NCBI GenBank assembly: GCA_045647865.1
Contig: JAZRMW010000027.1
Coordinates: 62,001-126,000, forward strand
Direction: 5' to 3'
DNA from: Phocaeicola_A sp045647865
GTDB lineage: Bacteria > Bacteroidota > Bacteroidia > Bacteroidales > Bacteroidaceae
Length of the DNA stretch: 64,000 nt
The notes under the pieces are model-generated. The model did no database searches. It was given only the letters and a program-made list of their open reading frames with translations, and was not told the DNA's origin. The translations under genes and the position numbers were made by a program. How positions within the stretch are numbered: the first letter of the stretch is position 1; every line of letters starts with the position of its first letter. Below, one piece after another: positions 54,193 to 63,602 of the stretch.

Positions 54193-55044
54193 ATGAAGAA
54201 TATTTTAATTACTGGATCCAACGGACAGTTGGGAAACGAAATGAGGGTGCTCGCTGCCGAGCATCCCGAATACACCTACTTCTTTACGGATGTAGAGGAA
54301 CTGGACATCTGTGATGAACAGGCGGTGATGAGTTTCGTGCAAGACAATGCCATTGACTGCATTGTCAATTGTGCAGCCTATACGGCAGTGGATAAGGCCG
54401 AGGAGTGTGTGGAGCTTTGTGACAGACTCAATCACATGGCTCCCGGGTATCTGGCCAAAGCGGCAGCTTCGCGTGAGGCCTCTTTGATTCAAGTATCTAC
54501 CGATTATGTATTCAACGGAACCAATCATCTCCCTTATCGTGAGACGGAGCCGACTTGTCCGAACTCGGTGTATGGACGCACGAAGCTGGCCGGTGAGCAG
54601 GAGGCCATGAAGCAATGTCCGCGCACAATGATTATCCGCACGGCATGGCTCTATTCCACCTTTGGCAACAACTTTGTGAAGACGATGCTCCGCCTGGGAC
54701 GCGAGAAGGAGCAGCTGGGAGTCATCTTCGACCAAGTGGGTACCCCTACCTATGCCCGTGACTTGGCCCGCGCCATCTATGCCGCTATTGCACAGGATGT
54801 ACCTGCTGGAGTCTTCCACTTCAGTAACGAGGGGGTCTGCTCCTGGTACGATTTTACCCGTGCCATCCACCGTATAGCAGGAATCACCACGTGTCGTGTG
54901 CGTCCGCTCCATACCGAGGAATATCCCACTCCCGCAGCCCGTCCGCATTACTCAGTACTTGATAAAACGAAAATAAAAGAGACTCTGGGCATTGACATCC
55001 CTCATTGGGAGGAGAGCCTCAGAGAGTGCATGGCACAGTTGTAA
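54193..55044 (+). CDS. rfbD: dTDP-4-dehydrorhamnose reductase
   Basis: Reduces dTDP-4-keto-rhamnose to dTDP-L-rhamnose, last step of the rhamnose donor pathway for envelope glycans. A 283-residue short-chain dehydrogenase-like protein starting MKNILITGSNGQLG (NADPH-binding glycine motif 8-14), with STDYVF (about 102-107), catalytic Y127/K131 (YGRTKLAGE) and NAD-fold contacts. An in-frame GTG lies one codon upstream; ATG at 54193 is preferred, with AAAGGA ahead of it. It is unlinked here to rfbA, rfbB and rfbC. prfC follows after 21 bases. Confidence 0.94.
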   Translation: MKNILITGSNGQLGNEMRVLAAEHPEYTYFFTDVEELDICDEQAVMSFVQDNAIDCIVNCAAYTAVDKAEECVELCDRLNHMAPGYLAKAAASREASLIQVSTDYVFNGTNHLPYRETEPTCPNSVYGRTKLAGEQEAMKQCPRTMIIRTAWLYSTFGNNFVKTMLRLGREKEQLGVIFDQVGTPTYARDLARAIYAAIAQDVPAGVFHFSNEGVCSWYDFTRAIHRIAGITTCRVRPLHTEEYPTPAARPHYSVLDKTKIKETLGIDIPHWEESLRECMAQL

Positions 55045-55065
55045 TCCGTGCCTAAAAACAAGATT

Positions 55066-56634
55066 ATGAACCAAGAAATAGAAAGAAGAAGAACCTTTGC
55101 GATTATCGCACACCCGGATGCGGGTAAGACATCGTTGACCGAAAAGTTGCTGCTTTTTGGTGGTCAGATACAAGTGGCTGGTGCCGTCAAGAGTAATAAA
55201 ATCAAGAAGACGGCGACCTCCGACTGGATGGACATCGAGAAACAGCGTGGTATCTCCGTTACGACCTCTGTGATGGAGTTTGACTATCATGACTACAAGA
55301 TTAATATTCTTGATACCCCGGGTCACCAGGATTTTGCCGAGGATACCTACCGCACACTGACTGCTGTGGATTCCGTTATCATCGTTGTCGATGGTGCCAA
55401 GGGTGTGGAGACCCAGACACGCAAACTGATGGAGGTGTGCCGCATGCGCAATACACCGGTGATTATCTTTGTCAACAAGATGGACCGCGAAGCCAAAGAT
55501 CCGTTTGACCTGTTGGACGAACTGGAGGAGGAACTCCATATCCATGTGCGTCCCCTGACATGGCCTATTGAAAGTGGTGAACGCTTCAAGGGTGTCTATA
55601 ACCTCTACGAACACAACCTCAACCTCTTCCAACCCTCCAAGCAGGTGGTGGCCGAGAAGGTGGCGGTGGATGTCAACACCGAGGAACTGGACAATCAGAT
55701 AGGTTCCAACTTGGCCGACAAACTGCGTGGCGAACTGGAACTGCTCGAGGGCGTCTATCCCGAGTTTGAGACAACGGAATACCTGAAGGGTGAATTGGCT
55801 CCCGTCTTCTTTGGTTCGGCACTCAACAACTTTGGTGTGGAGGAATTGTTGAACACTTTCGTTGAAATTGCCCCCAGTCCCCGTCCGACCAAGACCGAGG
55901 AGCGCGAAGTGAAGCCCGATGAAGAGAAGTTTACAGGCTTCATCTTCAAGATTACGGCCAACATCGACCCCAATCACCGCTCTTGTATTGCCTTCTGTAA
56001 AGTCTGCTCGGGCAAGTTCTCACGCAATACCCCCTACTACCATGTTCGTCACGACAAGACGATGCGTTTCTCCAGCCCCACCCAGTTTATGGCTCAGCGC
56101 AAGACGACTGTCGATGAGGCTTGGGCGGGCGACATCATCGGTCTGCCCGATAATGGGACCTTCAAGATTGGCGACACGCTGACCGAGGGAGAGAAACTCC
56201 ATTTCCGCGGTATCCCCAGCTTCTCGCCCGAGATGTTCAAGTACATCGAGAATGCTGATCCCATGAAGCAGAAGCAGTTGGCCAAGGGTATTGACCAGTT
56301 GATGGACGAAGGTGTGGCTCAGCTCTTTGTCAACCAGTTCAATGGTCGCAAGCTCATCGGAACCGTAGGTCAGCTCCAGTTCGAGGTTATCCAGTACCGT
56401 CTGGAGAACGAATACAATGCAAAATGTCGTTGGGAGCCTGTCAGCCTCTATAAGGCTTGTTGGATAGAGAGCGACGACCCCGCTGAATTGGAGGCTTTCA
56501 AGAAACGCAAGTACCAGTATATGGCCAAGGATCGCGAAGGCCGTGATGTCTTCCTGGCCGATAGTGGCTATGTATTACAGATGGCTCAGAATGATTTCGA
56601 GCATATCCGTTTCCACTTTACCAGCGAGTTTTAG
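55066..56634 (+). CDS. prfC: Peptide chain release factor 3
   Basis: A 522-residue translational GTPase that recycles RF1/RF2 after termination. It starts at MNQEIERRRTFAIIAHPDAGKT (P-loop 15-22). Switch I has KQRGISVTTSVMEF, G3 is DTPGHQDF, G4 NKMD, followed by the RF3-specific domains (KTTVDEAWAGDIIGLPDNG and VGQLQFEVIQYRLENEYNAKC). Length and order are normal for RF3. A terminator follows 30 bases after the stop. Confidence 0.96.
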   Translation: MNQEIERRRTFAIIAHPDAGKTSLTEKLLLFGGQIQVAGAVKSNKIKKTATSDWMDIEKQRGISVTTSVMEFDYHDYKINILDTPGHQDFAEDTYRTLTAVDSVIIVVDGAKGVETQTRKLMEVCRMRNTPVIIFVNKMDREAKDPFDLLDELEEELHIHVRPLTWPIESGERFKGVYNLYEHNLNLFQPSKQVVAEKVAVDVNTEELDNQIGSNLADKLRGELELLEGVYPEFETTEYLKGELAPVFFGSALNNFGVEELLNTFVEIAPSPRPTKTEEREVKPDEEKFTGFIFKITANIDPNHRSCIAFCKVCSGKFSRNTPYYHVRHDKTMRFSSPTQFMAQRKTTVDEAWAGDIIGLPDNGTFKIGDTLTEGEKLHFRGIPSFSPEMFKYIENADPMKQKQLAKGIDQLMDEGVAQLFVNQFNGRKLIGTVGQLQFEVIQYRLENEYNAKCRWEPVSLYKACWIESDDPAELEAFKKRKYQYMAKDREGRDVFLADSGYVLQMAQNDFEHIRFHFTSEF

Positions 56635-56664
56635 CAATTGTTTTTTCTTGACACAAACAGATAG

Positions 56665-56703
56665 GGGACATAAGAAATCATCATTCTTTTGTCCCTTTTT
56701 GTT
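56665..56703 (+). terminator. prfC intrinsic terminator
   Basis: Stem GGGACA-T-AAGAA with TTCTT-T-TGTCCC (one T-T mismatch), loop ATCATCA, followed by TTTTTGTTT. Confidence 0.85.
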
Positions 56704-56750
56704 TGGAATCTCTTATCAGTCTTGAACCTGTGAGAACAGACCTAAAAAAA

Positions 56751-56830
56751 TGAACATATGTTCAAGTGCCAACGAACTTATGTTCAAATGCCAACGAACA
56801 TAGGTTCGTGGTCATTTGAACATATATTCT
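56751..56830. repeat. 22-bp array of GAAC-N4-GTTC palindromes (array C)
   Basis: Dyads GAAC-N4-GTTC start at 56752, 56774, 56796 and 56818 (last with one mismatch), exactly 22 bp apart. The 10-bp spacers are AAGTGCCAAC, AAATGCCAAC and then GTGGTCATTT, which is nearly the reverse complement of the second. The last two units can therefore also fold into one long hairpin. It lies after the prfC terminator, upstream of the secreted-protein locus. Confidence 0.8.
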
Positions 56831-57018
56831 TGTCTTTTTCTGATTTCAACAAAATTGCAGAAGAGCCGAAAAGGTTGGTTTTCAAAAAATATTTTATGAA
56901 CTCAACCTTTTTAACAAAAAGACATACGGTTGAGAATAATTTTTCAAACGCAGTTATGCGGACTCTTTGGCCTATTGTTATCGGATTGTAAGCTTAATTT
57001 TTTTTAAAATCGGGCATT

Positions 57019-57074
57019 GTTAATGTAAATTAACAAATATGGGGGGGGTAAAAGAAGCTTTTTTAATATATTTG
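57019..57074 (+). promoter_or_regulatory. Promoter region of the secreted-protein locus with G8 tract and dyad
   Basis: TATATTTG at 57067-57074 fits the -7 consensus. At the expected -33 position there is no TTTG but a run of eight G (57041-57048). Just upstream is a perfect 16-bp dyad, GTTAAT-GTAA-ATTAAC (57019-57034). The leader to the ATG at 57236 would be about 155 bases. A slippable tract in place of the -33 box suggests variable or regulated expression; this is inference. Confidence 0.5.
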
Positions 57075-57235
57075 CATCCAAATATACACTTGTTAACCCT
57101 GTGTCTGCCAAGATGATTGTGAGGAACAGGTGCGCGTGAACCTTAATAATATTGTAACGTGGAATCTAAATGCTAATGTTGTGTTTAACTAAATAATTAT
57201 TAACTATTAAAATTTATTCATTGACTATTAAAAAC

Positions 57236-58615
57236 ATGAAACTATCAAAACGTTTCTTCGGACTCATCGCAGCTGCGCTGTTCACGATGGGTGCATGGGC
57301 ACAGACGATGACGTTCACGTTTGCAGATGGTGTAACTGCCACTGCTTCAGAAATGTCAGACGGCTCTTGTCTCATACAATTGCCGGCTGGTACCAACTTG
57401 AATGGGGCCATTAAAGGTGTCTGTATAAACGGTACTGCTGTAGAGGCTACCCAAGTGACACCAAATCCTACTAAGACCTTCATCACAGAAGGTGAGATTG
57501 AGACCTTTGTCTATAACGATAAGGCCTATTCGTTCCGATTCCTTGCGGGGGAATATTTTACCGTAGTCATGTTTGGTGACCCTCATGTCGCAGAGTCATC
57601 GGGCATTTCGGTAACAGACATGCAGACAATGGCTGCTAATATTGTTAATATGGGTAAAGATGGAGGTAAAAAGGTTACTTTTTCCCATGCCCCCAAGGGA
57701 TATATCCCTACAACAGACCTTGTGATTTGTCTTGGTGACATGGACAAAGATAATGAGACATCTGGTAATGACTTTAATAATGCAATGAAAGGATTTAATG
57801 ATGCTCAGATTCCTTTTATTACAATTACTGGTAATCACGACCTTGTGCCCGACATCTATTGGGATAGTACCAATGACTATGGGTTGAGCTTCTCTGGTTG
57901 CGCCAATAATCAAAAGGCTCTTAACCTTGTAAAAACACAATATGAGAAAGCTGCTGGTTTCGGGGAGTTTGAAGTAGAGACTATCACAGATCCCAAATGC
58001 AAGGCTGAAGTTCAGGTTGGGCATTTTACCTTTAAGTATAAGGGGGTTCGTTTCTATTGCGCGAACAGTTATTGGTTTCAAAAACCTTATGACGGAGTTG
58101 GTTTGAATATTTTGGGCAAAAGTACTACAACCTACGCAGCAGATGGAACTATCAAAGCTTTAAACGATTATGTTGAAGCTCATTCTGGTGAACCGGCAGT
58201 TTGGGTGTCACACTATCCCTTTTATTCAGAGGCTAACAACTACAACGATGCTGCGGCACGTTGGTGGCTCGACCAAAACAATGCCGCTGCAGACCGTGCT
58301 CCTGTATGTCTCTGGCCTGTAGATGCTGCTGAATCGGAATTCTATAACGGAGGCACTCCAATTGCTTATACTTCAGAAGAGGGTAAGGCTCTTGCTGAAA
58401 AGAAGAAAAAAGCTTTGGCAGACATTATTGTAAAAACCAAGAACCCACTTCATTTCTCTGGTCATTCACATAAAAATGATGATATAGATGTCACTGCTAC
58501 TAATGGAAAAATGTTCAGAGACCATACCATTAAAAATTTTGTTAACCACGAAGCTTTCGTTGTGCTCTGTAAGGAGGGAGAAGGGGTTATTGAAGTTTTA
58601 CGTGTAACTTTTTAA
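57236..58615 (+). CDS. Secreted calcineurin-like metallophosphoesterase
   Basis: A 459-residue exported enzyme starting MKLSKRFFGLIAAALFTMGAWA (signal peptide ends about residue 22). Residues 24-102 are a small beta-rich domain also found in the gene at 63603. Then comes a complete two-metal phosphoesterase core: D115-x-H117 (FGDPHVAE), GD 167-168 (CLGDMDKD), GNHD 199-202, H326 (VSHYPF) and GHSH 409-412. The true substrate (phosphodiester, nucleotide or sugar phosphate) cannot be read. It is followed after 12 bases by the 1557-residue surface protein, so the two are co-expressed. Confidence 0.93.
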   Translation: MKLSKRFFGLIAAALFTMGAWAQTMTFTFADGVTATASEMSDGSCLIQLPAGTNLNGAIKGVCINGTAVEATQVTPNPTKTFITEGEIETFVYNDKAYSFRFLAGEYFTVVMFGDPHVAESSGISVTDMQTMAANIVNMGKDGGKKVTFSHAPKGYIPTTDLVICLGDMDKDNETSGNDFNNAMKGFNDAQIPFITITGNHDLVPDIYWDSTNDYGLSFSGCANNQKALNLVKTQYEKAAGFGEFEVETITDPKCKAEVQVGHFTFKYKGVRFYCANSYWFQKPYDGVGLNILGKSTTTYAADGTIKALNDYVEAHSGEPAVWVSHYPFYSEANNYNDAAARWWLDQNNAAADRAPVCLWPVDAAESEFYNGGTPIAYTSEEGKALAEKKKKALADIIVKTKNPLHFSGHSHKNDDIDVTATNGKMFRDHTIKNFVNHEAFVVLCKEGEGVIEVLRVTF

Positions 58616-58627
58616 TACTAAATAATC

Positions 58628-61600
58628 ATGAAGAAAATTAATAAAATTTGCGCAATGTTTGTTGCGATGCTGGGGGTGGGGACACTTTCGGCACAAACAT
58701 GGGAAGCCCCTGTGATTGGTGTCAATCTCAATGAGGTAAATGAAAATACAGAACTTTATATGTACAATGTTAAGGCTGATGCCTTTGCATGTTCAGGTAT
58801 GGCATGGGGTACACATGCTATCGTTAAGGAATTACAGAATGGTGATAGTAAACTTTCATCTGACGTACATAGATGCCGTGTATCTAAGCCTGCGAATGGA
58901 CAAGTGCAAATCAGATTGAATGAAAGGACATTCCTTGGCGGTGGTGGTCCTACATCCATCAACGATTGTTGGGTAGATCATGCCCAAAACAACGTGTATA
59001 TATATAATGAAGTTAGCAGTAATGTATATACGTTGAAACCTACAACAGCGACTGGCGAGAGTTACTTGGACTGTTCTTGGGCTTATGGTGGTCATATTAC
59101 ATTCAGTGCAACCAATGGTTATGGCAATACGGAGTGGGCATTCGTCCTCCGTTCAGACATTACTTCGGGAAAATATTTGCTTTACAAGGCCAAGAAAGAA
59201 ATGTATGATATTTACGAAGCCGTGGTTGCTGCGGGGCATAAAGACACCTATGCAAAAGCATTGGAAACCGCAAATAGTGCTTATGTCGCATCCTCTGCTA
59301 CTGCTGCTACTGTAAATGCCGCAACAAAGACCCTTTTGACTGCTGTCGCTCCTGTGCTTTCTAGTAAAAATTTTGCAGCCAACAGTCTGTTTAAGAATCC
59401 TGACATGCGTGGTTATGGTGACGATACAGACTGGGGCAATGGCTTGAATGCATTTGGTGATGGAATTTTTGAGTCATGGCATTCTTCTGAGACTATAACA
59501 CAAACTCAGACAGGACTTCCCAATGGTTTCTATACCGTAGTGTTCTTGGGCATGTACCGTCAGGATGGTAGCGATGCTGCACCTACATTGACATTGACTA
59601 GTGGCAGTAATAGTTCTCAAGCTAATCTTAAAGCATTGACTGAAATTGATTTCGGTTCATGTAGTGGAGGCAATAAATGGACAGGAGCCAATAAACCTGA
59701 TGATAAATATTCTGCAGGTGAAGCATTGGCACACACTGATGCTGGTGTAAAGGTTGAGAACTTCGTGGTGGAGAATGGTGAACTTACCATTACTGTTGCT
59801 ATGCCGAGTAAGAGTCAGTGGTTGCTTTGCCAAGGATTCCAAATCTATTATAAGGCCGAAAGCTTGGAGCAATATGCAAACTTGTTCTATGAGGCTAAAT
59901 TAGCCGCAGAAGCAATTGATGCGACAACATTGAATGCTTATGCTGCAAATCAACTTGCTACAGCTTTGGAACATTCTGATAATGAACAGGTAAATAAAGA
60001 ATGGTATCAAGCACAAGTTTATGAATTGAATGCTGCTGTTGAATTGGCAAAAACAATTACAACTCCATATACACAACTTAAATCCTTGATACTCCTGGCT
60101 ACCGAATACACTAAAAACTCCAATGCAAACTCTGATGACGTGTTGAGCACATTCAATGCTGCGATCAGTACAGCAACTACAGAAGGAGATGCAGCAACAA
60201 CTGTTGATGCAATTAATGCTGCTTACAACACTTTGGAAACAGCCCGTCAGACATATGTGCTGAATGCATACCCCATCAACGATGTAACCTTTGACCTGAC
60301 CTTTAAGGCAAATACCGCATGGGCTAATGGGGGAAATAACTATTCTGCAGCTGGTGTGGTGATGAAGGAAAGATATACTAAAACTCCTTATACTGGTACT
60401 GTGATGTCAACTTCTTACACTGAAGTTCCCAACGGAGTATATGAAGTACAAGTCTATTGTAATGCCAATGCAGCCATGCATGATGGTACATGGGAATTTA
60501 CTGATGGTGCAGAATTGACCAGTGTACATGCAAATGACGTTTCAGTGAAAATTCCCGTAAAGATTACTAAGGGAAATGATTATGCTAATGTCATTACGTT
60601 GACTGATGTAATAGTAAAGGACCACACATTGACAGTGGAAATAGTCAACGATGAGTTGGCCGCCAACTGGGTAGTTGTGGCTCACAAGTCGCTGACTTTG
60701 AAGGCAGCTTTAAATGTTAGTGAACAGCAGGCTACTGTTACAGAATTGTTGATAAATGCTAACGCTCTTAAATCAAAGGCAATGAACAGCACAGTAAAGA
60801 CAGAATTGACTACTGTAATCAATAATGCTGATGCCACTAATGATAATCCCGATGAGTTGGAATCGATGATTACCGCTCTGCAAGAGGCCATTGCTGAAGC
60901 AGAATATTCTATTGCTGATTACGAAAAAATTGCTGCTTATATTACTAAAGCAAACGGTATTGCTGCTTCTATTGCTGCTGACTATCAGACACAATACGAC
61001 AACGGTACTATCTCTGAAAGCTCTGAAACTGTATTCCAGAACTTGGAAGTTGCTACCTATAATTATGTGATGAGCAACTTTACATATCCTGTAGCTCTTG
61101 GCGACACTTGGAACTCTACAGGAACTAATACTGAAGCAGCAACCTTCAATAATGAGCACTGGAGTGGCACAACTCGTGACTATAAGAACCAGAAGGATGG
61201 TACAGGTATGGGATGGCAGGCTAGTGCTTGGACGATCGACTTTGATCAAGAGGTAACTCTTCCAGCAGGTAAGTATGTGTTTAAGGTGGCTGGCCGTAAG
61301 AGTGCGGATGCAACATTGAGTCTTGTTGTTACGCAGGGTGAAACAACGCTAGGCACAGTAAACGACTTCCCCTCATCCAACAATTCTGTAGGAATCAACA
61401 AGGCAGGAGCTACTAGCTTTGATGCAAATGACGCAGCTGGTTTTGCAAACAATGGTAATGGCTTTGGGTGGCAGTGGCGTTATGTAATGTTTGAACTTGA
61501 CGCTGAAGCTACCGTGAAGGTTGCTGTACATGCCGAGACGAACGTGGTTCATCAATGGGTTTCATTCGGTGACTATACCTTGCAGATGACCGAAGAGACT

Positions 61601-63301
61601 TACTTGGAAGCTAACAAGGGTGGTGTGGAAGCTGCTGAGGCTGCTGCTCAGGCATTGGTTAACACCAAACCCATGGGTGATGCAGAGAATGCTGCGTTGC
61701 AAGAAGCTCTTGATATGACTTACACAACAGGTGCTGAAATGTTGGCAAAGATTGAAGCTCTTGAAACAGCCGTGGCCAATGCCAATGCATGGGTAACAGC
61801 CTACAACGAGGCCAAAGCTCCATTGGTTGCCGCTCTCGAACGCTTCGAGGCTGACTACAACGATGGTGAGAATGGTGCGAAAGACCACATGGCAAAGAGT
61901 CGTTGGGAGACAGTTCTCGCAATGGTTCAGGCTGCAGCAGAAGCTAAGGACATTACCAATAGCTATGATGGTTTTGCTGCTGCAACAGAGAATCTTGTTG
62001 CCGCTCTGGATGCCGCTACCGTATCAGTGAACGAATATGCAGCATTGGATGAGGCTATCAAGGCTGCCACAGCTCTTGCAGAAGGTGCTAACTGGGGTGA
62101 CAAACCTTTCCAAAGACCCGAAAGTGCAAAGGCTGGTTTGAATACTGAAAGAGCACAAGCTGTATATGATGCAGCTGAAGCTGATGGTGAGGCTTTGGCT
62201 ACGGTAGCAGAAGCATTAAACGCTGCAATGGACATCACGCTGAATGTTCCCGAAGGTGTCTTCTATCTGAATGTTGCATCTGAAAGTCATACACTTTTGG
62301 GTAAATCTGTTGTTGCTACATTGGGAAAAACTGTAGCTAACAATCCAACAGGATATGGTTTCAGTGCAAAAATCGAGACTGCAAACTATCGTCCGAAGGT
62401 ATTCACATTCGATCAGGTAGAAGGCAATCTGTATCACATTAGTGTGGAGATGGAAGTCGGTACGGTATATCTGACATACGGTTCATTGAATGGTAGTGCT
62501 GCAGATTGGGCTACGTCACAGATTCAGGGTACGACCGATGTGAAAAAGGCTGGAACCTTCAAGATTGAGGCTTCGCCTGCTGTAGAGGGTGCATTCCGTA
62601 TCATCAATACAATAACCAATACCTATATCGCTTGTGAAGATGGTGGTTCTCTTTATACGAATAATGACACTCAAAGAGCTGATTTCGCTATCGCTGATGC
62701 TTCAACCGTATCTGTTGATATCAACATCGCAGCCGAAAACATGTGGAGCACTTGCGTACTGATGTTTGATGTGGCTGAACTTCCCGAAGGATTGCGTGCA
62801 TTCAAGAGCTGCGAATTGACTGAAGGAAGCCAGAGCCTTGTATTGGAAGAGGTGACAGCTCTGGAGGCTTACACTCCGTACATCCTGTACGCACAGACCG
62901 GATATCAGGGTACATTGACAGGTTCTGTTGACTTTACTAACTATGTGGCTGTTGCTAGTGACGATATTGCACTCAAGGGTGCCGTAGAACAGCAGACTAT
63001 CACCGAAGGATATATCCTGCAGAATCAGGGTTATGGCATGAAGTTCTATAAGATTCTCAATAGTACAGAGTTCACTATTCCCGTAGGCAAGTGCTGGTTG
63101 GAGGTTAATTCATTTGACGCAGGAACACAATCTGTCACTCTGATGTTCAAGGAAGGTACTACCGGTATCGAAGGTGTGGCACTGGATGTAGAGGTTCTGA
63201 ACGAAGCTGACGGTATCTATACCATCGATGGTAAGCGTGTCAGTGACATACAGAAGGGACAAATCTACGTGGTTGGTGGACAGAAGACCATCAAACGTTG
63301 A
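58628..63301 (+). CDS. Large secreted multi-domain surface protein
   Basis: A 1557-residue protein with signal peptide MKKINKICAMFVAMLGVGTLSA. It has no recognised catalytic motif. There are several carbohydrate-binding-like beta modules (TGLPNGFYTVVFLGMYRQDGSD, TEVPNGVYEVQVYCNANAAMHDG, VTLPAGKYVFKVAGRKSADATLSLVV) separated by Ala-rich helical blocks of FIVAR-like type (LETANSAYVASSATAATVNAATKTLL, ALEHSDNEQVNKEWYQAQVYEL, AKAPLVAALERFEADYNDGENGAKDH). The end, ADGIYTIDGKRVSDIQKG...YVVGGQKTIKR, resembles the short C-terminal tail of many Prevotella secreted proteins and could be a sorting signal. Lys/Ala-rich composition differs from neighbours. It is probably surface-bound, working with the phosphoesterase on host or dietary glycoconjugates; function unproven. 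Confidence 0.85.
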   Translation: MKKINKICAMFVAMLGVGTLSAQTWEAPVIGVNLNEVNENTELYMYNVKADAFACSGMAWGTHAIVKELQNGDSKLSSDVHRCRVSKPANGQVQIRLNERTFLGGGGPTSINDCWVDHAQNNVYIYNEVSSNVYTLKPTTATGESYLDCSWAYGGHITFSATNGYGNTEWAFVLRSDITSGKYLLYKAKKEMYDIYEAVVAAGHKDTYAKALETANSAYVASSATAATVNAATKTLLTAVAPVLSSKNFAANSLFKNPDMRGYGDDTDWGNGLNAFGDGIFESWHSSETITQTQTGLPNGFYTVVFLGMYRQDGSDAAPTLTLTSGSNSSQANLKALTEIDFGSCSGGNKWTGANKPDDKYSAGEALAHTDAGVKVENFVVENGELTITVAMPSKSQWLLCQGFQIYYKAESLEQYANLFYEAKLAAEAIDATTLNAYAANQLATALEHSDNEQVNKEWYQAQVYELNAAVELAKTITTPYTQLKSLILLATEYTKNSNANSDDVLSTFNAAISTATTEGDAATTVDAINAAYNTLETARQTYVLNAYPINDVTFDLTFKANTAWANGGNNYSAAGVVMKERYTKTPYTGTVMSTSYTEVPNGVYEVQVYCNANAAMHDGTWEFTDGAELTSVHANDVSVKIPVKITKGNDYANVITLTDVIVKDHTLTVEIVNDELAANWVVVAHKSLTLKAALNVSEQQATVTELLINANALKSKAMNSTVKTELTTVINNADATNDNPDELESMITALQEAIAEAEYSIADYEKIAAYITKANGIAASIAADYQTQYDNGTISESSETVFQNLEVATYNYVMSNFTYPVALGDTWNSTGTNTEAATFNNEHWSGTTRDYKNQKDGTGMGWQASAWTIDFDQEVTLPAGKYVFKVAGRKSADATLSLVVTQGETTLGTVNDFPSSNNSVGINKAGATSFDANDAAGFANNGNGFGWQWRYVMFELDAEATVKVAVHAETNVVHQWVSFGDYTLQMTEETYLEANKGGVEAAEAAAQALVNTKPMGDAENAALQEALDMTYTTGAEMLAKIEALETAVANANAWVTAYNEAKAPLVAALERFEADYNDGENGAKDHMAKSRWETVLAMVQAAAEAKDITNSYDGFAAATENLVAALDAATVSVNEYAALDEAIKAATALAEGANWGDKPFQRPESAKAGLNTERAQAVYDAAEADGEALATVAEALNAAMDITLNVPEGVFYLNVASESHTLLGKSVVATLGKTVANNPTGYGFSAKIETANYRPKVFTFDQVEGNLYHISVEMEVGTVYLTYGSLNGSAADWATSQIQGTTDVKKAGTFKIEASPAVEGAFRIINTITNTYIACEDGGSLYTNNDTQRADFAIADASTVSVDINIAAENMWSTCVLMFDVAELPEGLRAFKSCELTEGSQSLVLEEVTALEAYTPYILYAQTGYQGTLTGSVDFTNYVAVASDDIALKGAVEQQTITEGYILQNQGYGMKFYKILNSTEFTIPVGKCWLEVNSFDAGTQSVTLMFKEGTTGIEGVALDVEVLNEADGIYTIDGKRVSDIQKGQIYVVGGQKTIKR

Positions 63302-63352
63302 TGAGAATCCGTTGTAATAAATAAATGATAACTAATAAATGAATTTAAAGAT

Positions 63353-63499
63353 ATGAAGACTGAACAAATGATAGAGGCTTATGAAGCTCCTCAAGTAGAG
63401 ATTATTGAAGTGGCAGTGGAAAAGGGTTTTGCATCATCAGATCCTTGGAGTATAGATGTTACTGATGACGGTGCAGATACAAGTTACGGTGTTTATTAA
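63353..63499 (+). CDS. 48-residue peptide of unknown function
   Basis: A short frame, ATG at 63353 to TAA at 63499, between the surface protein and a terminator. The first part reads MKTEQMIEAYEAPQVEII, then EVAVEKGFASSDPWSIDV, ending TDDGADTSYGVY. There is no signal peptide. The YxAPxVExxEVxVEKGFAxSD pattern resembles short Bacteroidales peptides with a conserved acidic leader and a variable tail, a layout reminiscent of precursor peptides, but no modifying enzyme is seen here. It lies 51 bases after the surface-protein stop and 42 bases before a terminator, so it should be transcribed with the locus. It is supported by position, terminator and motif rather than length. Confidence 0.65.
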   Translation: MKTEQMIEAYEAPQVEIIEVAVEKGFASSDPWSIDVTDDGADTSYGVY

Positions 63500-63540
63500 T
63501 GACTGTCTTTGATAAATCTCGTAAGAGATAAGTGAACATG

Positions 63541-63580
63541 ACTCGGCTGCCGTCGAATGATGGCAGTCGAGTTTGTTTTA
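63541..63580 (+). terminator. Intrinsic terminator after the 48-residue peptide gene
   Basis: An 11-bp stem (ACTCGGCTGCC with GGCAGTCGAGT, one wobble) at 63541-63572, followed by TTGTTTTA. Only 30 bases separate the stem from the ATG of the next gene, so it might act as an attenuator for that gene. Confidence 0.75.
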
Positions 63581-63602
63581 TAAAGATGTAAGAAATAACA
63601 CA

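Noticed and set aside
56751..56830. CRISPR or intrinsic terminator
   Set aside because: Repeats lack unique spacers, no T-tract follows, and the real prfC terminator is upstream at 56665-56703.
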